In this document: positions 44,820-55,317 of the stretch, in pieces | Position numbering within the stretch: position 1 is the first letter of the stretch | Layout of the letters: each line of letters opens with the position of its first letter | DNA from: Chelativorans salis | GTDB taxonomy: Bacteria > Pseudomonadota > Alphaproteobacteria > Rhizobiales > Rhizobiaceae | Length of the DNA: 64,000 nt | Direction of reading: 5' to 3' | NCBI RefSeq assembly: GCF_025336525.1 | Contig: NZ_JAOCZP010000002.1 | Location: 62,001-126,000 of the forward strand | Notes under the pieces: generated by a model | The model's database searches: none | What the model saw: only the letters and a program-made list of their open reading frames with translations | Told to the model about the DNA's origin: nothing | Made by a program: the position numbers and the translations under genes

Positions 44820-46334
44820 GTGTCTTTGTGTCGAGATAAACTGGGAAGAGGCAGCACTTCTTTCCGCAAATCGAGAATAAGGGCGGCAGCCGCCCTTCTC
44901 ATGACGGGTCTTGCCGCGTTTGCCGTGGCGCTGCCGGCGGGCCCGCTTCACGCACAGGAAATGCGGGTCAACCTCGGCGGCGGGACGGTAACGCAGGTCA
45001 CCGTTGCGCCGGGCTCCACCAGGACGCTGAGGACCAGCCAGAGCTTTGCCGATATCGTGGTGGGCGACTCCGACGTCGCCGACGTGGTGCCGCTGACGGA
45101 CCGCTCGCTTTATGTGCAGGGCCGGCGTTCCGGCGCCACCAACATCTCGCTCTACAGCGAGGGCAAGAATCTGCTCGGCGTGATCGACGTGCGCGTGCGG
45201 CTCGACTACATCGAGCTTGCTGCGCAGATCCAAAGTGCGGTGCCGAGTGCTGAGATCAGTGTCTCCAACGTAAACGACCGCATCCGGCTTTCCGGCACGG
45301 TGAAGGACGGGCGGGACCTGGCGCGGGTGCTCGAGATCGCCCAGCAATATTCGCCCGAGCCCGTCATCAACCAGCTTCGCGTCCTCGACGCTCAGCAGGT
45401 GATGCTGGAGGTGCGCGTCATCGAGGCCTCGCGGCAGGCCGGGCGCGACCTCGGCATCGGCTTCACCGGTGCGCATGCCGCCAACGGGCTGTTCACCCTT
45501 CACCCACGGCTTGGCCTCGGCGTCGATGACGATGGCGTGCTTCAGCGCGAGATCAGCGGCGTATCGACCGCCAACGGCACACCCTTCGGCCAGCTCATCG
45601 CCAAGGTTCTGGAGATCTCCGGCTGGCGCATCGACATCGTCATCAACGCGCTGGAGGCCAAGGGGCTGGTGCGGCGGCTGGCGCAGCCGAACCTGATGTC
45701 CATGAGCGGCGAGACGGCGAGCTTCCACGCCGGCGGCGAGGTGCCGATCTCGCGCGTGGTGCAGGGCACGACCGGAGCCACGGCGACGGAGACCGACTAC
45801 CGGCCCTTCGGCGTACGGCTGGAGTTTACGCCCATCGTGCTCGACAACGGGCTGATCAACCTGCACATCGTGCCGGAGGTTTCCGATATCGACCGCTCGA
45901 TCTCCGTCAACGGCAATCCGGGCTTCCGCTCGCGCCGGGCTGAGGCGACGATCGAATTGCGCGACGGGCAGAGCTTCGCCATGGCAGGCCTGCTGGAATC
46001 GGTCAACGCCAGCGACGTGCAGCAACTCCCGTGGCTGGGGCAGGTGCCGGTGCTCGGCGCCCTGTTCCGCTCGACGAGCTTCCAGAAGCGCGAATCCGAC
46101 CTCGTGATCGTGGTGACCCCGCGCCTCGTGCAGCCGGCCTCGCCTGACAAAAAGCTCTATTCGCCACTCGACCAGACGCGGCCGGGCAACGACGTGGAGA
46201 TGTTCCTGCTCGGCATGCTGGAGGTGGACAAGGACATGATCCGCCGCTTCCGCAACGGCGAAGGCGTGATCGGGCCCTACGGGCACATCATCGATCTGGA
46301 ATTCGGAGGCGCCCATGCGGTCGGCAAGAAGTAA
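44820..46334 (+). CDS. cpaC: Tad pilus secretin CpaC/RcpA
   Basis: A 504-residue outer-membrane secretin forming the pilus channel. It has a signal region (LLMTGLAAFAVALPAGPLHA), an N-terminal BON/STN-like domain (VTVAPGSTRTLRTSQSFADI, SLYVQGRRSGATNISLYSEG), a second N-domain (AEISVSNVNDRIRLSGTVKD), then the secretin core (MLEVRVIEASRQAGRDLGI, ALEAKGLVRRLAQPNLMSMS, GETASFHAGGEVPI, LINLHIVPEVSDIDRSISV). The start is GTG at 44820 with GAGGGG upstream; a TTG at 44826 is possible. The end overlaps the next lipoprotein gene by 20 bases. Confidence 0.92.
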   Translation: MSLCRDKLGRGSTSFRKSRIRAAAALLMTGLAAFAVALPAGPLHAQEMRVNLGGGTVTQVTVAPGSTRTLRTSQSFADIVVGDSDVADVVPLTDRSLYVQGRRSGATNISLYSEGKNLLGVIDVRVRLDYIELAAQIQSAVPSAEISVSNVNDRIRLSGTVKDGRDLARVLEIAQQYSPEPVINQLRVLDAQQVMLEVRVIEASRQAGRDLGIGFTGAHAANGLFTLHPRLGLGVDDDGVLQREISGVSTANGTPFGQLIAKVLEISGWRIDIVINALEAKGLVRRLAQPNLMSMSGETASFHAGGEVPISRVVQGTTGATATETDYRPFGVRLEFTPIVLDNGLINLHIVPEVSDIDRSISVNGNPGFRSRRAEATIELRDGQSFAMAGLLESVNASDVQQLPWLGQVPVLGALFRSTSFQKRESDLVIVVTPRLVQPASPDKKLYSPLDQTRPGNDVEMFLLGMLEVDKDMIRRFRNGEGVIGPYGHIIDLEFGGAHAVGKK

Positions 46335-46593
46335 GGCCGCGCTGGCGCTGGTGAGCGCGCTGCCGCTCGCAGGCTGCGCCGACTATCTCAACAATCGCGA
46401 TACCGTGACGCTCGGCGCCGGCAACGCGATGGAGGCCAATGTCGGCATCCACACGATCGACCCGTTCCCGCCGCATGCGGACCGGGTCTACATCCCCGGC
46501 GATGGGCCGGCCGTGGCGCGCGCACAGCGCATCTACCGGCGCAGTCAGGTACCGGCGCAAACCGCGCAGGGAGCGCAGACGGAAGGCAACTGA
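46315..46593 (+). CDS. Small lipoprotein after the secretin, possible CpaD substitute
   Basis: A 92-residue lipoprotein with lipobox in ALVSALPLAGCADYL, then NRDTVTLGAGNAMEANVGIH and DPFPPHADRVYIPGDGPAVA, and a disordered glutamine-rich tail. The gene overlaps cpaC by 20 bases, so it is translated with it. In other Tad loci the gene here is cpaD, a longer lipoprotein of over 200 residues; this is much shorter and may be a reduced pilotin-like partner of the secretin. Function inferred from position only. Confidence 0.7.
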   Translation: MRSARSKAALALVSALPLAGCADYLNNRDTVTLGAGNAMEANVGIHTIDPFPPHADRVYIPGDGPAVARAQRIYRRSQVPAQTAQGAQTEGN

Positions 46594-46676
46594 ACGGGGG
46601 AAATAGGGGCACAAGGGCTGCGGCGGCCCTCAAGGCCAGTGTTTTGGGTACGGCGCAAGGCGCGCCGGGGGCTGGG

Positions 46677-48212
46677 ATGAAACGCATTGCCCTATCATTC
46701 GCCGCGGAGGCACGCGGCTACGTTGCAGCACTCTCGCTGATCGCTATGCCGCTGCTGCTCGGTTTTTCCCTGCTTGTCATCGACATGGGGAGGGGGAACA
46801 ACCTGCACACGGACCTGCAGAACGCCGTGGACGCGCTGGCGCTTGCCGGGGCGCGGGAGCTGGATGGCGGAGAAGAATCGATCTCTCGAGCCGACACGGC
46901 GATTGCGGACCTTCTCAACAATCAGGCGCGCTTCTCTGACGGAGGTGGAGTCATCATCGACGAGACTGAAGTAACAGTCGTCTACCTGAGGGCCATCCCC
47001 GCAAGCGACGATGATCCGATCGACGCGGACTGGATCGCGGCCAATCAGACGACCGACGGAACGGAGGCCGAATATGTCCTCGTCCGATCCAATCCGCGGC
47101 AGATGACCTCGCTCTTCCCGCTACCGGTGGGGCTGACCAACGACACGATCACGATGCAAGCCGAGGCGGTGGCGACCTACGACGCCGCAGCTTGCGAAGT
47201 CACACCGCTCTTCATCTGCAATCCGTGGGAAGACGAGGTTCCGACTTTGCGTGAGCGTTTCGTCGAGGGTGACCTTTACGCGCGCCAGATCACGATGACC
47301 GGCGATGGGAGCACCTCCGCTGGCCCGGGCAACTTCGGCTTCCTGCGCGTTGGCGGCCAGGGTGCAAGTGTCCTTGGCGAGGCGCTTGCCACCAACCAGC
47401 CCAACGCCTGCTACTCGACGGACAACATTCAGACGGAGCCGGGCGGCAACTGGGGCCAGGTCGACGGCCTCAACACTCGGTTCGACGTCTACCAAGGCAA
47501 CTTCGGCACCAAGAAGAACGACTACAACTATCGGCCTGCAAAGAACATCCGAAAGGGCGCGCGCAACCCTGACAGTAACCAAGCCTGCAACGGCTACACG
47601 GCGGAGACGGATCTGGAAAAGGCCCGGGCCCTTCCCGACGGCAATCCCGAACTTGAATTCCAAGGCAATGGCACGCTGTACTCGGCCGACTGGTTTCCCG
47701 AACTCCAAGACTATTGGCGCATCAATCATCCGGCGCATGTGCCTAGCGGCACCGTTCAGGTCCCGGATATCCCGAAAACAAGCTATCCGGGTGAGGGAAC
47801 ACCTTCCACGCCTTCGCGATACGACATCTACAACTATGAGATCGAGCAGACGTTGGACGAGGTGAGCGGGGAGAACCTGCTTGGCCACCCGAACTATGCC
47901 AATCCGACAGGGCATCGGGCGCCCAACGGCGAGCGCGGCAGTCCGCAATGCTACACAGGTACGCCCGACAACGGCGAGCTCGACCGCCGCGTGATCTTCG
48001 CCGCCGTCGTGAACTGCGGTGCCGCCGACCTGTCCGGCCAGTCAACCATCGCGCCGGCCCATATCGAGGGCTTCCTGACGATGTTCCTGACGAAGCCGGT
48101 CACCGGAGGCTCGGTCAAGAAGCTCTCGATGGAGGTGGTCGACTTCTCCGGCTACGACGGCAACAACACGCTGGATCTGTCCCTGCGCGAAGAATCGTTT
48201 CTCGTGAGGTGA
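46677..48212 (+). CDS. tadG: TadG-like pilus assembly protein
   Basis: A 511-residue protein with one N-terminal hydrophobic helix of the Tad type (ARGYVAALSLIAMPLLLGFS, LLVIDMGRGNNLHTDLQNAV, DALALAGARELDG) and a long extracytoplasmic part rich in Asn, Thr and aromatic residues (CYSTDNIQTEPGGNWGQVDG). Eight or so cysteines in the exterior part (VTPLFICNPW, QPNACYSTD, NQACNGYT, SPQCYTG) suggest disulfides. No VWA metal site is obvious. The ATG at 46677 has GGGGGCTGGG. Its TGA overlaps the next ATG (TGATG). Confidence 0.83.
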   Translation: MKRIALSFAAEARGYVAALSLIAMPLLLGFSLLVIDMGRGNNLHTDLQNAVDALALAGARELDGGEESISRADTAIADLLNNQARFSDGGGVIIDETEVTVVYLRAIPASDDDPIDADWIAANQTTDGTEAEYVLVRSNPRQMTSLFPLPVGLTNDTITMQAEAVATYDAAACEVTPLFICNPWEDEVPTLRERFVEGDLYARQITMTGDGSTSAGPGNFGFLRVGGQGASVLGEALATNQPNACYSTDNIQTEPGGNWGQVDGLNTRFDVYQGNFGTKKNDYNYRPAKNIRKGARNPDSNQACNGYTAETDLEKARALPDGNPELEFQGNGTLYSADWFPELQDYWRINHPAHVPSGTVQVPDIPKTSYPGEGTPSTPSRYDIYNYEIEQTLDEVSGENLLGHPNYANPTGHRAPNGERGSPQCYTGTPDNGELDRRVIFAAVVNCGAADLSGQSTIAPAHIEGFLTMFLTKPVTGGSVKKLSMEVVDFSGYDGNNTLDLSLREESFLVR

Positions 48213-48679
48213 TGATCATGCCGCGGCTCATGCAGATATTCGCACAGTTTCGCCGGGAGGAGCGAGGTGCGGTGCTTGCCGAGGCGATCATCGTCATACC
48301 GTTCGTGACGATATTTACCGCAGGCATCCTCGAATTCGGCAACATGTTCTGGCAGAAGGAACAGATCGAGACGGGGCTGCGCGATGCGGCGCGCTATCTG
48401 GCACGATGCCAGACGAACCCGTCCTTTGCCGCGAACTGCAACCAAACAGTCGCGCTGAACATCGCCTATTACGGCACCGCTTTGCCGGGCGACGGCACGC
48501 CACTGCGGGTCCCCGGCTGGGGACCCGATGCAAGCGAGATCACGATCAGCGAGCCTGTTGCGGGCGTCATCCGTCTGGCGACCGGCCATGATTACGAATC
48601 CTCGCCGCTGTTCGGTTGGCTCGGAATCAGCGCGATCACCATCGAGGCCTATCACGACCAGAGGTACATCGGATGGTGA
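48212..48679 (+). CDS. tadE: TadE-like minor pseudopilin
   Basis: A 155-residue pseudopilin. The N-terminal processing motif is REERGAVLAEAIIVIPFVTI, with Gly then a Glu at the expected fifth position, followed by a hydrophobic stretch. The exterior domain has a cysteine pair (LARCQTNPSFAANCNQTV). The start at 48212 overlaps the tadG stop by one base; a second ATG at 48218 is possible. It is expected to be cut by CpaA and to help initiate the pilus. The next gene starts at 48673, overlapping its end. Confidence 0.87.
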   Translation: MIMPRLMQIFAQFRREERGAVLAEAIIVIPFVTIFTAGILEFGNMFWQKEQIETGLRDAARYLARCQTNPSFAANCNQTVALNIAYYGTALPGDGTPLRVPGWGPDASEITISEPVAGVIRLATGHDYESSPLFGWLGISAITIEAYHDQRYIGW

Positions 48680-49308
48680 GAGCGGGGTTCAGATCATTTC
48701 TGAAGGAGCAGTCCGGCATCAGCCTGGCCGAAGGGATGATCGTGCTCCCGCTCGTCGTCCTTGTCTTCGCGGCGTTCGTCGAGTTCGGCTACGCCATGTT
48801 CCAGTGGAACCAGACAGTGAAGGCGCTGCAATACGGGGTGCGGCTTGCGGCGGTTTCCAATTCACTTGCAACGGACTTCGACCCGAGTGCCGCTATCAGC
48901 ACGGCCGACACCACCCTCGTAGGCGAGTCGGTTCCGGTCGGAGTGCTCGGACCATGGACATGCGGGCCAAACCGCACGGGCTGCGACAATGCCGCGCTCA
49001 ACCGCATCGTCTACGGAGGCAGTGGCACCACTTCCTGCCAGCCCGTCGGAGCCGGCGGGACAAGGCCAGCCCTGTGCCAGCTCAACCCGCGCATCGAGGC
49101 AGAGAACATCGTCGCTACTTACGAACTTTCCGGCCTGGGCTACTACGCCCGCCCGAACGGCGCGGTGGTCACCATCCGAATGGAAGTCCAGGGCGTCACC
49201 TTCGACCTGCCGATCCTCGGCGCGCTGCTCGGCCTCAATACGATCACCATCCCCGCCATGCCCGTCACCGTGACGAGCGAGGATCTCAACACCAACTCGG
49301 GAGCATGA
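48673..49308 (+). CDS. Second TadE/TadF-like minor pseudopilin
   Basis: A 211-residue pseudopilin with the processing region KEQSGISLAEGMIVLPLVVL and a hydrophobic helix. Two or more cysteines (PWTCGPNRTGCDNAALN, GTTSCQPVG, ALCQLN) lie in its exterior domain. ATG at 48673 overlaps the preceding stop. With the previous gene it makes the two minor subunits (TadE/TadF positions) usual in Tad loci. Its larger size and cysteine-rich loop are somewhat longer than typical TadF. Confidence 0.83.
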   Translation: MVRAGFRSFLKEQSGISLAEGMIVLPLVVLVFAAFVEFGYAMFQWNQTVKALQYGVRLAAVSNSLATDFDPSAAISTADTTLVGESVPVGVLGPWTCGPNRTGCDNAALNRIVYGGSGTTSCQPVGAGGTRPALCQLNPRIEAENIVATYELSGLGYYARPNGAVVTIRMEVQGVTFDLPILGALLGLNTITIPAMPVTVTSEDLNTNSGA

Positions 49309-49333
49309 GGATGTTCCCAAGGACCCACAGCCG

Positions 49334-50479
49334 ATGACCACACACATGAATTTCACGCGAAGGGTCCGTATCCTGATCGTCTCGAACGACGGGGCGGTCT
49401 CGGAGTTCATGCAGAACTCGCTCTCCGCGCTGTCCCACTACGACACCGAGCTTGTCCCGCTGGAGGCGGCGTCCGGGGCGCGTAGCGGGATCAAGCCTGA
49501 GAACTACGACCTCCTGGTCGTCGATGTGGGCGACGGGGCAGTGCTGGAAGGCGGGGCAGTCACCGAACTGCGCCGGCGCTTTGCAGAAACGCCGCTGATC
49601 CTGGTCTCGGAACTGCTCTCCGACCAGCGCATGCGGCTGCTCTTCCGCCTCAACGGCAACGATTGGCTGAAGAAGCCGCTCGAGCGGAAAGCTTTCTTGG
49701 AATCCATCTCCAGCCACATACAGCTCGCGTTTTCCGGCGACAACCGCGTGCATGCGGTGGTCGCGGCGGTCGGTGGAGCGGGCGCGACCTCGATCGCCAT
49801 CAGCCTTGCCGACGGCCTGACGCGCGCCAAGCGCCGGCAGGAGCGGACCGTGGCGCTGTTCGACCTCGATTTCTCCACCGGCGCCTGCGGGCACTATCTC
49901 AACACGCTCAACGACTACGACCTAAAACCAGTCATCGCCAATCCGTCGCGCGTGGACCTCGAATTCATCGATATCATAAAGAAGAAGCACGAGAGCGGCT
50001 TCTCGCTGCTTTCCTTTAGGCAGCCGGGCGTCATCCTGTCGTCGACGGGCAGCGAACTGGTGCTTCGGATGCTCGACGTCGTTTCCTTCCAGAACAACCA
50101 CACCGTGCTTGACGTGCCGTATTACGAGACAAGTTGGAAGAGCGACCTCCTGCGCGCCGTCAACTCGATTTCGCTGGTGACGGAGCTGACCATTCCGGCG
50201 CTGCGCCAGGCGAAGGACCTTTATGCTAGAATCCGGGAACTGAGGAATGACGATCCGCCGATCCAGATCATCGTCAACAAGCACCGCAGGCGCCTCTTCA
50301 GCTTCGGCATCGGCAAGAAGGATACCAAGCGCGTCTTCAAGCAGACTGCGACCTTCCTGATCGAGGACGACTGGAGCACGCTCTCAGAGGCCGCCAATCG
50401 TGGTGTGCTGCCGGTGGAGGTGAATGCGCGATCGAAGTTCGTGAAGCGGATCGAGAAGCTGGCGGAGGGCGTGAAGTGA
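49334..50479 (+). CDS. cpaE: CpaE/TadZ-type ATPase-like localisation protein
   Basis: A 381-residue protein with an N-terminal receiver-like domain (VRILIVSNDGAVSEFMQNSL, NYDLLVVDVGDGAVLEGG) and a C-terminal MinD/ParA-like domain. The nucleotide-binding loop reads VAAVGGAGATSIAISLADG: the deviant Walker A lysines are missing (no KGG at the front and Ala in place of Lys before Thr). DLDFSTGACGHYLN and NHTVLDVPYYETS are the other motifs. CpaE places the pilus at a cell pole in Caulobacter. ATP use is doubtful here. Its stop overlaps the L,D-transpeptidase GTG (GTGA). Confidence 0.87.
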   Translation: MTTHMNFTRRVRILIVSNDGAVSEFMQNSLSALSHYDTELVPLEAASGARSGIKPENYDLLVVDVGDGAVLEGGAVTELRRRFAETPLILVSELLSDQRMRLLFRLNGNDWLKKPLERKAFLESISSHIQLAFSGDNRVHAVVAAVGGAGATSIAISLADGLTRAKRRQERTVALFDLDFSTGACGHYLNTLNDYDLKPVIANPSRVDLEFIDIIKKKHESGFSLLSFRQPGVILSSTGSELVLRMLDVVSFQNNHTVLDVPYYETSWKSDLLRAVNSISLVTELTIPALRQAKDLYARIRELRNDDPPIQIIVNKHRRRLFSFGIGKKDTKRVFKQTATFLIEDDWSTLSEAANRGVLPVEVNARSKFVKRIEKLAEGVK

Positions 50480-51096
50480 GCGCGTCGAGCGCCGTATTCC
50501 GGCTAGTTCGAGGGGCGAGGAGCCTTGCCGGTTGGGCAGCCCCGAAGGGGGTGCGAACGGCCTCCGGCTTCTCTCTTCTGACACTGCTGCTTTCCGCGCC
50601 GATTCCCGGCGAGGCCTATGCCGACAGCGTCCCGCGCACCCATGGGCCGGTGACGAAGCGGATCGTCGAGCGCCAGACTGGGGAAGCGCCGGGCACCATC
50701 CTGATCTCGCACGCGGCCCGCGCTCTCGACTTCGTCCTCGGCCCGCAGAAGGTTGCGCGTTATTCGATCGGAGTGGCGCGGGACGGGTTTGTATGGTCGG
50801 GCACCGTGCGCGTGGGCGCCAAGGCGGAATGGCCCGATTGGCGGCCACCGGCGGAGATGCGCCGGCGCGACCCGAGTCTGCCCGAGATGGTGCCGGCGGG
50901 GCCGTACAATCCGTTGGGCGCGCGGGCGATCTATCTCTTCAAGAACGGCAAGGACACGCTCTATCGCATCCACGGCACAAACGACGCGCCCTCGGTCGGC
51001 GGCTTCGTCTCTTCCGGCTGCTTCCGGATGACGAATGCCGACGTGATGGAGCTTTACCGGAATGTGCCGATCGGGGCCAAGGTCGTTGTCGAGTAG
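50476..51096 (+). CDS. L,D-transpeptidase (YkuD) inside the pilus operon
   Basis: A 206-residue enzyme with a signal-like N-terminus (GFSLLTLLLSAPIPGEAYA) and a YkuD domain. The catalytic motif is GTNDAPSVGGFVSSGCFRMT, with the Cys nucleophile and His in YRIHGTND. It makes or edits peptidoglycan cross-links or attaches proteins to peptidoglycan. The GTG start overlaps the CpaE stop, and CpaF follows after 19 bases, so it belongs to the pilus operon. Such enzymes are not core Tad proteins; it may open or anchor the wall around the pilus. An ATG does not occur before the signal. Confidence 0.87.
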   Translation: MSASSAVFRLVRGARSLAGWAAPKGVRTASGFSLLTLLLSAPIPGEAYADSVPRTHGPVTKRIVERQTGEAPGTILISHAARALDFVLGPQKVARYSIGVARDGFVWSGTVRVGAKAEWPDWRPPAEMRRRDPSLPEMVPAGPYNPLGARAIYLFKNGKDTLYRIHGTNDAPSVGGFVSSGCFRMTNADVMELYRNVPIGAKVVVE

Positions 51097-51115
51097 CAGT
51101 GTGTAGGGGGCTGGC

Positions 51116-52552
<1,437 letters not shown>

Positions 52553-52560
52553 GTGCCATC

Positions 52561-53514
52561 ATGGAAATCATTCTCATCTATGCCGCTGTCTTCGTTGCCG
52601 GGCTGATCCTGTTCGACCGGCTCTTGCGGACGCTCTTCAGGACGACGAGCCGCAGCAAGGCGCTTAATCGCCGGCTGAAGCTGCTGGATACGGAGGAGGA
52701 CCACTTGGCCGTGTATCAGAGCATGGTCAAGGAGCGTGCGCTCGACTACAACCGCCATTCGACTCGGCTCGTCCTGTGGCTGCGGCGCCTCTTTGCTCAG
52801 TCGGGCCTGAGAGTGAACCTTCTGCGCATCGCGCTCTACGGGATCGGCGGTGCCGCCGTTCTTTGGCTGGGACTCGGGCTTCTCACGAGCTCGACGATGA
52901 TCAAGCTCGTGCTGATCGCCGCCACACTGGCGGGCCTGCCCATCTTCATCATGTATCGCGCGCGCTCGAAGCGCATCGGCAAATTCACCGTACAGCTTCC
53001 CGGCGCCCTCGACGTGGTCAACCGAAGTCTGGCCTCGGGCCATCCGCTGCCGTCGGCAATCGCACTGGTCTCGCGTGAGCTGCCGGATCCGGTGGGTACG
53101 GAGTTTGGTATGCTGAGCGACGAACTCACCTACGGCACGGATCTCGACGATGCCATGCTGAACATGATCGAGCGCGTGGGGGCTGAAGACCTTAAATTGC
53201 TCGCCATCTCCATGAGCGTGCAGCGAGGCACGGGCGGCAATTTCGTGGAGATACTGGAGAACCTCGCCAATGTCATCCGTGACAGGGCGATGCTTCGGGC
53301 GAAGGTGAGAGCGCTTTCGGCGGAGGGGAGGATAACCGCGATTGTCATGTCCGCCTTCCCGCTCCTGCTATACTTCATGATTAACGCGCTTTCGCCCACC
53401 TATTTCAACCCGGTCTGGGAGAGCGGATACGCGCATGTGGTCTTGTCGGTCGGTGTCGTTGTGATGCTGATCGGCAACTTCATCCTCTACAAACTCGTCC
53501 ACTTCGATTTCTAG
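52561..53514 (+). CDS. tadB: Tad pilus inner-membrane platform protein TadB
   Basis: A 317-residue T2SF-type platform protein. A first helix near the N-terminus (IILIYAAVFVAGLILFDRLL) and a central pair (LRIALYGIGGAAVLWLGLGL, IKLVLIAATLAGLPIFIMY) surround a cytoplasmic region with the core FTVQLPGALDVVNRSLASGH and DLKLLAISMSVQRGTGGNFV. The last helices include HVVLSVGVVVMLIGNFILY. It works with TadC and CpaF. Confidence 0.9.
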   Translation: MEIILIYAAVFVAGLILFDRLLRTLFRTTSRSKALNRRLKLLDTEEDHLAVYQSMVKERALDYNRHSTRLVLWLRRLFAQSGLRVNLLRIALYGIGGAAVLWLGLGLLTSSTMIKLVLIAATLAGLPIFIMYRARSKRIGKFTVQLPGALDVVNRSLASGHPLPSAIALVSRELPDPVGTEFGMLSDELTYGTDLDDAMLNMIERVGAEDLKLLAISMSVQRGTGGNFVEILENLANVIRDRAMLRAKVRALSAEGRITAIVMSAFPLLLYFMINALSPTYFNPVWESGYAHVVLSVGVVVMLIGNFILYKLVHFDF

Positions 53515-53526
53515 CAGGTGGCGGCG

Positions 53527-54471
53527 ATGAACGAATCTCTCATACTGCTGGCCACCTTCGTCGGGGTCCTTCTGCTTTCGACCGTCGTCCTCCGCGGTAT
53601 CACGAGCCGGCGCGAGGTTACGAGCCGCCTTGCAGAGGTGACGCAAGAGGAGGCTGCGGGCACCTCGCTGTTCTCCGAAGAGGACCTTTCAGACGTCTTG
53701 GAAAAGGACAGCCGTCTGATCAAGCACTATTTCGATGTGATCCGCACGGACACGAATCCTGACTCGCTTTCGAACCGACTGATCCGCGCGGGGTTCTTCT
53801 CCCCCCAGGCGCTTCCAATTTTCCACCTCGTGCGGGCATCGGTCGGACTTTTGACATTCCTGGCCGCGTTCTTCCTCGTCGACGCCTATGTGATCTCGGC
53901 CTCCAGAACGGTTGCCATCATTGTCTCAATGTTCGCTGGCGCCTTCGCCTTCTTCATCACCAATGTCGTGCTGGAGCGGATGGGCGTGGCCAAGGAGCGG
54001 GATTACCGGCGGCTGTTTCCGGACTTCATGGACATGCTGATCGTCTGTGTGGATGCGGGCCTCAGCATAGAGGCAGCGGCGGATCGGGTGGCACGCGAAT
54101 TCATGTCGACACGCCCCGACTTCGGCATCCATCTTTCGATCATGATGCTCGAGGTGCGCGGCGGACGGCGGCTGCGCGATGCGCTGTCCAATCTGGCCGA
54201 CAGGCTGCGTATCGACGAAGCCAAGTCGCTCGCGGTCCTGTTCCGGCAGTCAGAGGAGCTCGGTTCAAGTGTGACCAAGAGCCTGCGCGTCTACAGCAAG
54301 GAGATGCGCCAGATGCGGATTGTCCGGGCGGAGGAGAAGGCGAACGCGCTTCCAATCAAGATGCTGTTCCCGCTCGCTGCCTTCTTGTTCCCGATGAGTC
54401 TGATTATCGTGCTGGTACCCATCGTGATGCGCGTCGTCTCGCTGCTGGTCGGCTTGTCGCCAGCTCTGTGA
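53527..54471 (+). CDS. tadC: Tad pilus inner-membrane platform protein TadC
   Basis: A 314-residue second platform protein with the T2SF domain (RRLFPDFMDMLIVCVDAGLS, IEAAADRVAREF, VLFRQSEELGSSVTKSLRVY). Helices cover the N-terminus, a central pair and the C-terminal LFPLAAFLFPMSLIIVLVPI. The ATG at 53527 has AGGTGGCGG upstream; a GTG at 53518 is possible. It is the last gene of the run that starts with the pilin. Confidence 0.9.
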   Translation: MNESLILLATFVGVLLLSTVVLRGITSRREVTSRLAEVTQEEAAGTSLFSEEDLSDVLEKDSRLIKHYFDVIRTDTNPDSLSNRLIRAGFFSPQALPIFHLVRASVGLLTFLAAFFLVDAYVISASRTVAIIVSMFAGAFAFFITNVVLERMGVAKERDYRRLFPDFMDMLIVCVDAGLSIEAAADRVAREFMSTRPDFGIHLSIMMLEVRGGRRLRDALSNLADRLRIDEAKSLAVLFRQSEELGSSVTKSLRVYSKEMRQMRIVRAEEKANALPIKMLFPLAAFLFPMSLIIVLVPIVMRVVSLLVGLSPAL

Positions 54472-54618
54472 GGTAGTGGGGCGAGGGGAGGCGGGCGGAG
54501 ACGAACCACGTTGTCTCGGTCCACAAGGCGACGCGTTGAGTCCGACTGCAGCCGCTGGCGGGCCTGAGGTAACAATGCGTCCCCAATGGGAGGAATCTGC
54601 ACCTAGAGCCGTCCGAAA

Positions 54619-55317
54619 CTAAAAATCAGGACCCTCTGATTGATAGAGGCGCGGTTCATTGCCTCGGGAGAAAAGAACGCAGGGTCCACTTGATCCGCGT
54701 GGGTCGTAGCCGAAGCCCTTGGACGCCAGCGCTTGCGTGATATCGCGGATGCCGGCGAGTCCGTAAAGGTGGTCGTGCAATTCTAGGAAGATTCGCTCGA
54801 CACCGGGTAGCTCCGCCTCGATCAGGAGATCCCGTTCCGCCCCCTCGATATCCATGACGATGACGTCGATCTCGTGTTGAGAAATGAATTGATCAATGTT
54901 GACCGAGGGTATCGTCAGAATCTCGTCATAGGGACCTTGGTGCTCCACAATCGATGACATCCACAGATCCTTGCGCGCATAGAATATGAAGTCTCGTGGT
55001 GGTCCGGCGGCTAGAATGCCTTGGGTAAGGGTTACATTTTCGAGATTGTTCGCTTCGATGACGCGTCGTGCGAGGCGAACGGACGAAGGGTTTGCTTCGA
55101 AGCTCCAAACGTGAACGCCCTCGATGCCAGCGATCAGCGCGGTAAGGATGCCGATACCGCTGCCCAGCTCGAGCACGCGATCATGCGGGCGCACTGATTT
55201 GAAAACCCACCGCGCTTCTTTGGCCTCGTACGTGCCGTTTGACAACGCCTGCCAGATTTCAGGAGAAAGCTCCGTTGGATCAAGCGGCACTTTGACCCCG
55301 TGCACGGTCAGTGTCAT
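54619..55317 (-). CDS. FkbM-family methyltransferase
   Basis: A 232-residue SAM-dependent enzyme. The SAM-site motif is HDRVLELGSGIGILTALIAG; then VWSFEANPSSVRLARRVIEA, the FkbM-like VNIDQFISQHEIDVIVMDIE (with DIEGAE) and FLELHDHLYGLAG. It methylates hydroxyl groups of polysaccharides or natural products in known relatives. It faces left, convergent with tadC, and has AT-rich non-coding DNA on its right. No other sugar-surface genes are near, so its substrate is unknown. Confidence 0.85.
   Translation of the reverse strand: MTLTVHGVKVPLDPTELSPEIWQALSNGTYEAKEARWVFKSVRPHDRVLELGSGIGILTALIAGIEGVHVWSFEANPSSVRLARRVIEANNLENVTLTQGILAAGPPRDFIFYARKDLWMSSIVEHQGPYDEILTIPSVNIDQFISQHEIDVIVMDIEGAERDLLIEAELPGVERIFLELHDHLYGLAGIRDITQALASKGFGYDPRGSSGPCVLFSRGNEPRLYQSEGPDF

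Noticed and set aside
44601-46316. A 571-codon open frame antisense to the secretin
   Set aside because: Rich in His, Asp, Arg and Val in a pattern mirroring the secretin codons; no family features.
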